DNA from: Antitrichia curtipendula
Lineage: Eukaryota; Streptophyta; Bryopsida; Hypnales; Leucodontaceae
Assembly (NCBI GenBank): GCA_951230915.1
Contig: OX579641.1
Location: 7,192,001 to 7,256,000, forward strand
DNA length: 64,000 nucleotides
Reading direction: 5' to 3'
Shown: positions 24,183 through 34,100 of the stretch, piece after piece
Layout: every line of letters begins with the position of its first letter
Position numbering within the stretch: the stretch's first letter is position 1
Position numbers and translations under genes: made by a program
The notes under the pieces: generated by a model
What the model was told of the DNA's origin: nothing
Databases searched by the model: none
The model's input: only the letters and a program-made list of their open reading frames with translations

Positions 24183-24520
24183 CCACTTTGATTTTTTTCA
24201 AAACTTAAGTAGGCTATATTGACTACGTATTTTGGAATTTTTTCATTGAATTTTAAGATGTATACTAGTCATCATAACCTACGTGTGAAGCTTTGTTTCA
24301 CGTCATTCCGATAAATATTGTAAAAATTAAATGTTTTTTTAAAATTCAATATCAAATCAGGCAACAAAAAATATATTATAACAAAAAACAATTATTTTTT
24401 GGAGATTGTATAGAAAGATAGCTACTAAATAAATTTAAATTCAAAACTCCTCATAACTTTTACCTTATTATTTGAATGAGTTAACCAAAGGATCCTCCGA
24501 CTAGATCTATTAAAATATAC

Positions 24521-24812
24521 ATAGAACAATAGCATTTACTTGCTTTAAATATAAATTTTGAATTATTTTTAGACCCTACATCCATACATAACTAAGAGAT
24601 AAAAAATAAAAGATCTATCTTTTACATTGTGAGTTGTACATATGTATGTACTTATACTAAACACATACTTATTTATATCAAATACATATAGTACATATAG
24701 AACAATAGCATTTACTTGCTTTAAATACAATTTTTGAATTAATTTAAGATCCTACATCCATAAATAACTAAGTGATAAAAAATAGAAGTTTATCTTTTAC
24801 ATTGTAAGTGGA
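24521..24812 (+). repeat. Direct repeat, two copies about 176 bp apart
   Basis: ATAGAACAATAGCATTTACT begins at 24,521 and again at 24,697. The copies stay alike through CCTACATCCAT and TATCTTTTACATTGT. This is tandem duplication of non-coding DNA. Confidence 0.7.
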
Positions 24813-24850
24813 GTGCATATTGCTTTCAAAGCATCCCCAAATACTTGGAG

Positions 24851-25084
24851 GGCCAGGGAGGATTGACCCCTGTATTGCCCCATCTAAGGATAAATGTAAA
24901 AAAATTTCCTATTTTGTGCCGCTTAAACTTTGTATTTCTTCACATCTCCTAGCTAATCGAGAGTCTCTAATTGCAAATATGAATTTAAAATTTAAAAATT
25001 TTATTGTATGCGACAAATAAAAAATTCTAGTGTTTTCTGCAGCAGTAAAATAAAGGGCATTACAAGGGTCAATCCTCCCTGGCC
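24851..25084. mobile_element. MULE-type MITE with 9-bp target duplication
   Basis: The inverted ends are GGCCAGGGAGGATTGACCC (24,851) and GGGTCAATCCTCCCTGGCC (to 25,084). Both sides carry TACTTGGAG (24,842-24,850 and 25,085-25,093), and 9 bp is the Mutator signature. A tandem copy of the target about 130 bp downstream (25,207-25,260) has the same flanks joined by a single TACTTGGAG and no insert, which proves the insertion. Non-coding. Confidence 0.85.
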
Positions 25085-25093
25085 TACTTGGAG

Positions 25094-25832
25094 GGGATAA
25101 ATTAGAAGAAGGGGATTGATTGAATTTTATTTTTTTAATTTTCAACTTTTTTTGTTTAGGCTATCTAAACCCTTCCCAAGTATGTGGGGTGCACTGTGTG
25201 AAGGATTGCTTCCAAAGTGTCCCCACATACTTGGAGGGGATAAATTAGAAGAAAGGAATTGATTGTATTCTTTATTTTTATTTTGGTGGTAGCCTCTTTT
25301 TTCCTTAAAAAAATTCTAAATTATTAAAGAATTCTATTTTGTGAGTGCTCCACTCTACCTCACCCTTGTATATGGTTGCCTCGCCCACCCTTGTACCGTC
25401 CCACCGCTATAGGGCCACCCCTTGTATTGAATTTATAATCCCACTCAATAAGAAAACATAAAAAATAATGTAGAAGTAGTCAACCTCGGGCCTCATTGCA
25501 AATCTCACTATGCACGGTAAGCTATGGGCAAAACAACCGCATTTGGTGCACCCGGTGGTTGAAACTTTGTCAGCTGTGCCACAGTAGGGGAGGATTGGGC
25601 TTCCAGCCCCGGCCTATGGCGTCATGGCCATGTTGGCCGGGCCAAAGTTGCAATGTTCTTACAAATCAACACACATTTGAAATCTTCGAACTAAAAGTAT
25701 ATACACCCAAAATTGCACCATGTCTAAAACCACCATCATCATTATGTGTACATCTCCAAAATCAATGTATATGTATGTTGATTGTGGAAAATGCTTGCAT
25801 GATAGGATTAATGAAGTTCTAGAAGGGACATT
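25094..25832. other. Intergenic DNA with the empty-site copy and a GC patch
   Basis: 25,207-25,290 is the uninterrupted copy of the MULE target. A GC-richer patch at 25,540-25,660 (GCCCCGGCCTATGGCGTCAT) shows no recognisable gene. 25,690-25,800 is part of the dispersed ACATCTCCAAAATCAA family. Confidence 0.45.
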
Positions 25833-26300
25833 CTTTTTTTTTTTTTTGAACAAATGGGAAACCCATTGCATTAAAAAAAAAAAAATACAAAGCAGCCAAG
25901 CCGCGAGGCTGGACAAATGAAGAGAAAAGAGCAAAAGGACACAACAAAACAAGAGAGTGGGAACCCTAGGTAAATCTACAACCAGGAGGGCCACACCCTT
26001 GCCACCTAAGAATGTTATCCTCTCTCGAGGCTAGCAACTTGGAGCGGAGCCAAATGGTATCAAATTTGAGCCAAATGGATGGCGTTTGGTGGGGATTGAG
26101 TTTAGACGACATTTGGGCTTTAAGGCACACTGCTCTGTCTAAGTCCAGAAGAGAGTCCCAAAGAGCTTGTTGGAGAAGGCCACGCGGCTGAGAGTATGCG
26201 CAAACACCTTCTGGTTCCTAGCAATCCAAATTAACCAAAGCAAGGAACCTCTCAAGAGGGACCAAATGAACTTGAAGAAGGTATGTAAACAAAATTGTCA
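25833..26300 (-). mobile_element. 3' end of a LINE (non-LTR retrotransposon), 5'-truncated
   Basis: On the minus strand it begins mid-gene, reads FFKFIWSLLRGSLLWLIWIA then RNQKVF, and after one frameshift near 26,150 continues LLDLDRAVCLKAQMSSKL..ILRWQGCGPPGCRFT to a TAG at 25,966-25,968. It then has a 3' tail ending in poly(A) (the T-run 25,833-25,847). The WSLLRGSLLWLIWIARN block is the usual C-terminus of plant LINE ORF2, after the reverse transcriptase. Most of the element, including endonuclease and RT, is absent: a typical dead 5'-truncated copy. Frames on other registers here are artefacts. Confidence 0.75.
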
Positions 26301-27138
26301 CCAATAGCACATGATATATATATTTCATAATCATAAAAGGGATTAAAAACCCAACTAACAATCATTCAAGTTGTATTTTTAAAAAAAAATATTTATTGTA
26401 TATTAAAAGTTATAATGTTTTGAATATAAAAACTAAAACTAAAATTGGTAATCACATTAGACTACCATCATCACTATGTATACATCTCCAAAATCAATAT
26501 ATTCTCATGTTGAAAAACAATTTTAGAACATCTACCAAAAATTATTTTGATCTTTCACAACTTTGTATACAATATCCAAATGTTGTGTTCTTGGGCACAT
26601 TGGAGAGAAGCATAGAATGCACTCAAAACCTTAGTTGCAAACATGACAAACTCCCACTTGATCATGCAAAGCAATGTAAAGGAAGACATTGTAGATTCAA
26701 ATAGAGTTGATACAATGTATACGCAAGCATGGAATCCAAAGAAAGAGGCAACTTCCCATTCAAGTGCATCAAGGGTAATAAATATGCTTGAAACCACCAA
26801 TATATTCCAAACCATTCTCATATGTCGATGTTTGAATCCTAAGCCCCGGTGCAGGTTAAAAAATATACCTAACATTCTTCATCCAAGCTCCTTACTCTAA
26901 ATCTTATATTATTTCTAAAAGAATTCTACAACATCATAATAAGTAATGGGATTTAGTATTTATAAGCTTTACTTGTATGATATAAGAGCAATATTCAATT
27001 GGAACTACTGGTCTTGGTAAACGGTTCATTATTTATATATCCTAGAATTAACAAATTCCTATTTTTGTACTCATGTGGTTTGGAAGACTTTCTCACAATG
27101 CCCTCCTCGAGTAAATATGGTGCCACTTCCAAATTGTA
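26301..27138. other. AT-rich repeats, no gene seen
   Basis: 26,390-26,880 is another member of the ACATCTCCAAAATCAA dispersed family. The long frames on both strands there are repeat-borne and unrecognised. Confidence 0.45.
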
Positions 27139-27715
27139 TTCCCTTTGTCCCAAAATGAATCCAAGGTTTTCTAGAAATGGCTAGATTAGTGCACAAGTAA
27201 CTCCTACTTTCAAAGGATTGTATAGTTATTGTAGCTTCTACTAAACCCTACTAGGTGTGAAAGAATGGAAGTCAATGGTGAAGTGGTGCATGTAGAAAAC
27301 GGACAACAACATTGACAAACTTTTGCCCTTTTGGAAATTGCTCCAATGGTATTAATTATGATCATTCTTCGAACAACGTTGGTGCAGTGATGACCATTGA
27401 TGTCCTCTGTCTTCAATTCTGTCAATGTCTTGTGACTCAGTCCAAGAAATTATCAATAAGAGATGTATTAGTAGCAATTTATGTATAGTTGTGGTTTGAA
27501 TTCTTTGCCTTTGGTCAGTTAGAGTTTGCTTTTCAATTCTCTTTACAAGGAGCAAATTGCTATATAGTTTATAGAGTGTGGTATTTGCGGATTCTTTTGC
27601 TTAGGGTGTTCAACTAACTTCAGTTGTTGTCCATCAAGTTGTGGAGAACCAATTTTGAATTTAATTTGAGACAAGTATATTTGGAAAACCCAAATTTATT
27701 TCGGGACGGAGGGAG
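27139..27715. mobile_element. Stowaway-like element, 577 bp
   Basis: The right end GGGACGGAGGGAG next to TA (27,716) is the classic plant Stowaway terminus CTCCCTCCGTCCC inverted. The left end TTCCCTTTGTCCCAAAATGA next to TA (27,137) is a decayed counterpart. TA duplication fits Tc1/mariner. There is no transposase. Confidence 0.6.
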
Positions 27716-29028
27716 TAATTTCTAGTGCAAAGAACAAAAATGAGAACAAAAATGAGTTAACTATGGGATTCAAACAAAATGTGTGATAATTTTTTTTTAA
27801 TAACATTGACTACATAGTGGATAGCAAGATCATAGCAATCAAAAAGATAGAAAGATATATTTTTGCAAGCTCTCAATTAAATTAATTAGTAGACTTTGAA
27901 TTTTCCTAGCTAAAAATTTGTACTATTAATAGAGACTTACAACTTTTCAACAAGGTACCATATATAACTATTTCTTGAACTATTCCCAAAACAATAGTTC
28001 TTGTAGATTTCACCTTACTAATCAATACAGAATGAATCAAAGTCCCCGTCATACATATTGATCTATACTACAAAAGACATATTTTAGTTCTTCTAAAAAT
28101 AATTCATTCTTATTGTTAAAAAGTGATAATAATTTCTTGTTTTGTGCTTAGGGCACTATAATTTTTCTTTCAAGGACCAATGGGAAAATAATAATAACAT
28201 CCCTACAAATCTACAATGAAAGTTAGTCCATTGCTACAACTTTAAAAACACTAAAAACTTTAGCATTAATATGGAAACTTGCCTAAATTATTTTTTAAAC
28301 TTACTAAATGGTTAAATCTTTTAGGAGTTATGGGTTAATACAATGCCAAACCAGTGATATCATGCTTGAAATAATTGTGTCAAATTTATTGACACACAAT
28401 GAAATGGATAGAAGTTAAAGAACTTAACTCCATCTAAGGTAGGAGGTCTATAAAAAGACCATTTATCAACTAATTTGTAATATTAGAGAGTTTGACATCT
28501 TGAATTTATTTTAGTAAATTTTCCTTGAATGGCAAATGGGATTGGCATCTAACCCAAGTTGTTTCATATTTTTTACACATTCATAGAGTTAGTTATAAAT
28601 CTTGAAGTTGGAATCATACAAAGCTCTTACTATTAGCATCCATCCACTGAATGATATGTTCATTGATGGTGACATTGATGAAAGCAATGTGTACCTTTAT
28701 ATTATAAATAACTCATGTAGAGCTTGGTCGCTTTTATGAACCTTCTAAGGTAACTATACCTAATTTTGGTCCTTTTCAAAAATTGGCCCCTACAAATTCT
28801 TGCCTAAAATGTGCTCCCACTATTTATGAGGGTCAAGGGTCTATTTTAAAAACACCTATTTTCAGCACTTTGAATATTTGTAATTAATTCATATGCTCTT
28901 CAAAAAATGCATTCAAAGAGAATCTAGAATTCCTTTTTGACTACTAAGAAGATCCTTCAAAAAGCTTTTCAATATAACAATGGGAACCATATTGAATTGC
29001 TTATTCAGTTCATTCTAACAAGTGTAGT
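27716..29028. other. AT-rich DNA, decayed TTAA-family sequence
   Basis: 27,780-28,345 resembles the interior and right end of the TTAA/CCCCTAAAG family (GGAGTTATGGGTTAA at 28,321-28,335), but its termini are too decayed to delimit. The remainder is unrecognised. Confidence 0.4.
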
Positions 29029-29451
29029 TAAGGTAGTATGCTCTAAAAACAATAATTTAAGGGTTGGTATGTCTTTTTCATAGGTTTTTGTAGACAAAAA
29101 ATATTTATAGATGATTTTTTAGAGAAAGAAAAAATAGATGTGCAACCTAGTACAAAATGGTTTGTATTTTTTCAAGCGTTTTTAAATTACTTATAAATTT
29201 TCAAAGATTCAGGGCGTAGACACCTATTTGTGATCATAAGTCTCCCAAAAATCCGTCCGCTTGCAACTTCTAAAGAGATGTGCGGAAATAAAAAACAATG
29301 ATTATTTGGCTCTTGCTATAGAAAAATAAAGTGTTCCTTGAAGCATTCAATTGCTAAAGTGTTCCATTTAAAAAATCACCCTATCTCCATTCTTTACCTA
29401 AATATAGGGCCGCTTTAAAGGAGATGGTCACTTTTAGAGCATACTACCTTA
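29029..29451. mobile_element. MITE with 20-bp perfect ends TAAGGTAGTATGCTCTAAAA
   Basis: TAAGGTAGTATGCTCTAAAA at 29,029-29,048 is exactly inverted at 29,432-29,451. The interior matches 1700-2113. The perfect ends suggest this is the youngest of the three family copies in the window. Non-coding. Confidence 0.75.
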
Positions 29452-29639
29452 CCTTACCTTACTACCTTGTCACATCTGCATATATTGGACTTTTGTCAAC
29501 TGTAAATTAAATCTAAAAAATCTAAAAACTCCTGCAATGAAAACCTGCCCAAGGATCTTGACCTTGAATCTTCACAGCTGCAATTTTATTACTGCAAAAA
29601 AAAGAAGCTCATTGAAGTTTTCCTCCATCCACGCTGTGC

Positions 29640-29845
29640 CCATCTTTGTAAAAACAAAAAAACAAAAACAAAAACAAAAACAAAACATCTTTTTAATAAA
29701 AACAAAAAACAATACATCTTTGTAATAAAAACAAAAACAAAACATTTTTTTAGTAAAAACAAAAACAAAAACATCTTTGTAATAAAAACAAAAACAAAAC
29801 ATCTTTGTAACAAAAACGAAAACAAAACATCTTTGTAGAAAAGAC
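29640..29845 (+). repeat. A-rich minisatellite upstream of the hydrolase gene
   Basis: About six units of the form ACATCTTTGTAATAAAAA followed by CAAAAACAAA, each 28-36 bp. The minus-strand frame rich in FVFVF over it is produced by the repeat and is not a gene. Confidence 0.8.
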
Positions 29846-31140
29846 TGTCTGTTTTTTCCCCTTGAAGTTCCGAATCTGCACGTAAACGTCAGCAGCACCC
29901 ACCACTCGTCAACAGAGTGGTGAAAGTACGTTGAGACTTTGTGCGGCGAAGAACTTTCACGAAACCTGGCGATCTCTGGAACATTCCTAAGATTCGTAGC
30001 AATCTCAAAAGAATTCTAACTTTACTTTTGGAGAAGAGAATTCTACGGACACTTCAGATGTGTTGTCCTTGCACCTGAGTACCTGACTCACGAACAATGG
30101 AGTGAATTGAAGAAGTTTGCTACACGACACTGGGTCGGAACTTACTGCTGCACTTGCCTTGAGCTTTCTCGCAAACAATCTCGTCTTCTAGTACTTCAGT
30201 TTTTGTTGCATTGAGAAAAAGATTCATGTACTGTGAATTGGAGGAAGATTTTGGCTTGAATCCATCCCTGAAAGCAAAACCAGTGGCTACAGTTGTACTA
30301 CAACTGAAGGGTTGAGCTTCGGGTTGTTGAAAACGAGCTAGAGCTCAACTGTCAGTGCCATTCTCTATGTTAAAGGATTCGTGATAGGAGCCAAAATTCG
30401 AAGGCGCATCACAAGGAAAATCCGCGGTTGTGGTTACGAAGTAGTTGGTTACGAGTCCTGCTTTACAATTTGCAGATTTGTTACCAAATTCGGTGCAAGG
30501 GATTTGTTCTCTGTCTCTCTCTCTTTCTCTCTTGCCCTTGGAGTGTTTTGGAACCCCCTTTTGAAATCGCCATTTTGCGAGCTTTAAAAGGGCATTCTTG
30601 ATTTGTGTTGGCATTTTCAAACCAAACGGCTCAAATTTCCGCATTCTAAAGCCTGCAACAATAGTCAGAGACAGGCGTAGAAAGCGCCGGTTCAAGCTCA
30701 AGCTCATTGACCCTGGAAATCCCCGTAACTATTCCTTAGAATCCGCGTCACCCTGTTCTAGATCTCGAAATCTGTGCCTATCGCAAAAATATTTCACAGT
30801 CGCAGCGCCATGCAGAATCTTCGCACAAGATTCTAAACCCGTGCGCAAGAGAACAACTCAATGCAGTAGCATCACAATCCCTGCCACGATCTAGAGCCAA
30901 CGTGCTCCCAGATCTCAAGGGCAGACGTGCTTCCAGCATGTTTTAGGGTTGCCCTAATCTTGGGAGTCTCAGAATGTGACGAGTTCTCGATTTTTTTTGT
31001 GTTTCTCGCAATTTTTTCGGGCCCTGAGCCCTAAAATAGTCTTCAATATCCCCTCCGCCTGTTTCTTCCTCGCTATTTAGTTTTCGTGTGGTGCCCTAAA
31101 CGATGCGCAATCTGCTCTAGTTTTAGGTTCTTTTGTGTGG
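29846..31140 (+). promoter_or_regulatory. 5' flank and leader of the hydrolase gene
   Basis: GC-richer, repeat-poor sequence immediately before the hydrolase ATG, including a CTCTCTCTCT-type pyrimidine run (30,507-30,535) such as plant promoters often have near transcription starts. I see no certain TATA box. Frames on both strands at 30,345-30,894 have no recognisable domain. Confidence 0.4.
31103..31120 (+). other. Short upstream ORF in the hydrolase leader
   Basis: ATG CGC AAT CTG CTC TAG (MRNLL) ends 20 nt before the main ATG. If it lies in the transcript it could lower translation of the main frame; the transcription start is not known. Confidence 0.35.
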
Positions 31141-34100
31141 ATGTTTTGTGCGGTCATGGTGCTGCTGATTGTAGCAGGCACGCTCGGTGTGCTCTTCTAC
31201 GGTCGATGGCTTTGGTCGAGAGGAAATGAAGGGAAGAAGGTTGGAAGTGCCGTGGAGTATGATTCACGGCATGCGTTGGACGAGGCCGCTGCAAGGCGGG
31301 CAGCCAGGGCAGATTTCTATCGGAGCCACAAGCATTTCGACCATACTTGTCCGCCTGTGTGTGAAAATTTCCCCCGTTTTACCTGAAGTTTTGTTCCAGC
31401 ACTTCCTCTTTGAGTTTGTGCATGCCTACGATTCTGCATTGCTTGAGTTCAAGCCCGCAATCTGTGACTTTGACTTCTGTTTGATAGCATAGTCTAAAGA
31501 TTTTCTTGAAATCCGAGGCGCAGTATTTTGAATGTTTGGTCTGGTTGTGTGTAGCAAAACGAAGCAGAGAAGGAGCTCACTGTCCGCGAGGTGCGTCGCA
31601 TCGAACTCTCCGCATCTGACTTTTGAATTTTGCTGTTCTCGTAGAGTTTGGTGCTTGCAACCGTTTTTTCTGTTTGGATTTAGAATTTCGATGTTTTCTC
31701 AGAGTCTGGTGCCTACTGCTGGTTTTTCTTTTGGGGTTCGAAATTTGCCGTTTTATTTAAGTCTGATGCTTACTAGCAGCTGTCCTTTTTGGGTTAGAAG
31801 TTTGCCGTTTTCTCTTCATTCTGAAGGTCACAACCACTTCTCTTTCTTGGATTTGAATATTGCCCGTTTTCTCAGAGTCTGATTCTTGCAACCGATACTC
31901 CTTTTTGGATTTGAATTTTGCCGTTTTCTTGGAGGCTGATGCTTACAACCGGATGTTCATTTTGGATTTGAATATTGCCCGTTTTCTGACTGTCTGATTC
32001 TTGCAACCGGTACTCCTTTTTGGTTTTGATTTTTTTGCCGTGTTCTGAAAGTCTGGTGTTTAGCAGTACTGGGTTTCAGACTTTTTGGAATGTACCAGGT
32101 GATGTGAGAGTACAGCCTCATGATGAGAAGTAACTGATACCGAGTCACAGTAGTGCCTTATTAGGGATGTTGTTTCCATAACGAGGCTGTACTTTCATAT
32201 TATCGGATGTAACCTCAGTGGTTGTTAGATTTTTCAATCTTGCTCAAGTAGGGGTTTCAAATGAAGGACACTAGCTCTTGAGAAGGACAATGTTATGAGA
32301 TATAACCTTGTTCTCCATATCCAGTGCTTGTCTGTGTGGAGAAACAGGCTCCATTCTGTGGTACTGACTTTCAGTTCAATGCTGATTGAGATGTGTACAA
32401 AAGTCTGGACAGTGAAAGTGTCACCATTAATAGCCCTTTTAAGGTCCGCGCAACTATGACGCGCAACTGTGAATGGGTTGGTTTGACTTAAGGAATGTCA
32501 CATCATGAACTTTGAAAGGGTTATAATTATTTGCCGTCTTCCTCACCGAGGTAATGGCATTGTATTGATTCAGTGTTGTGGATGTCGCCTTGCACAAGGA
32601 GTACTCTTCTTGTTGATCGCTTTATTACATGCTAAGTAATCACTACTTGGGGTTAACTTTATTTGTGAATTTCTCTATTGGTGATGAATGTTGTGAAAGG
32701 CCACTCACTCGTGAATTCATCTTAATTCTTTCCAACATTCATCAACTCAAGGTTTGAAATCCAGTAGTTCTTGTTGATTAGGGATTCTCAATGTTGCTGG
32801 TTTATTCTTTGGTTTTGAAGAAAACGATTTGATCGTTTTTTCATTCACCAGTGGTTGCTATCACCGACCTCAAGGAGGTGAATTTTGATTTTTGATTTGA
32901 AAAGAAGTGACCTCATCTCCCTCTTTGTAGGATCTCATTTCCAACTTCATCGGATTCACTGCTCCATTCTCCTATCTTGACACTCACTATCGTTTGAAAA
33001 CACACGTTCAAAGAAGGCTCCACAAGTGAGGTACTGGTACTCACTCTGCTTGATTTTCTTGCCCTTCGCAGACGTATGTGTTAAACTCCAGGGGCGTGGA
33101 GATTTTTGTGAAGAGCTGGGTGCCTGCACAGTCCAAGCCCTATGGCGTGGTGTTTCTCTGCCATGGTTACGGTGATACTGTCACCTTTTACGCTGAAGGT
33201 ATTGTCCCTGTCACCATTCTTTTGAATGAATGTGAATCTCTCTATGGTTGTAGAAAATCATGGCTTGAAATAGAGCGGCTTACACTGGATAGATTGAACT
33301 CATGTTCGCTTTGAAGGTTTTAGGAGTTAAATGCAAAGGTGTACCTAAATTCATTCCTATAATCCTTACCGACATTACTCCTAACATCAAGTGTTTGCAT
33401 ACAGTTAGTCTCTCTAGTGCAGACCACTTTATTTCAATCCATTGTTTTGATTGCACCGATCATCCTGTCTATAGAATTCCAACTATTTTGAATTTAATGA
33501 CTCAATGACGAAACTATTCACGCTCCTATCACACTTCAAGAACACGTAGGATGACTTCCTTATTCTCATCAGAACCCACACACTAGAGTAGAGCTTTCTG
33601 TTGCTAAGTTTGTACGTTGTTTTTGTTGCCAAACACTGTTTGAAGTAGGGTTTTTTCTTCCTCTATTAGGAATGCAGTTAAAGATTTTTTCTTTGTAGTT
33701 GATACTAAATGCAAGGCGGTTGAGTGCATGAAAAACTCACTTTAAAATAGATGAAAAATGGTTAATTTTTTGGGCGAGGAGGTACGATATTTCTACCTAA
33801 ATTTTGCTGTTTTAAAAATAAGGCATGTCGCGGGTTTTTTCTCCCACCTAATAGAGGACTGGTCTAAACTGGACTGGTACTAACCTGAGAATTTGCTGCA
33901 GGGGAAGCAAGGACACTGGCGTTAGCTGGGTACGCCGTCTACGGCATGGATTACCCCGGATTTGGCATGTCCCAAGGACTGCATGGCTATATACCTAATT
34001 TCGACAAGCTTGTGGATGATGTCATTGAGCAGTACCGCACCATCAAAGGTAAACTAAACTAGAAAAAAATTAATTAAGGTCCTGTTTGTTAAAATGGCAT

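Noticed and set aside
25659..25994. 111-codon minus-strand frame with hydrophobic segments
   Set aside because: Wrong register of the LINE 3' tail, poly(A) and neighbouring repeat; the real LINE frame ends at 25,966.
29572..29898. 108-codon minus-strand frame rich in FVFVF
   Set aside because: Entirely generated by the CAAAAA minisatellite.
30345..30894. Separate gene upstream of the hydrolase
   Set aside because: Frames on both strands lack domains and splice logic; the position and composition fit a promoter and leader.
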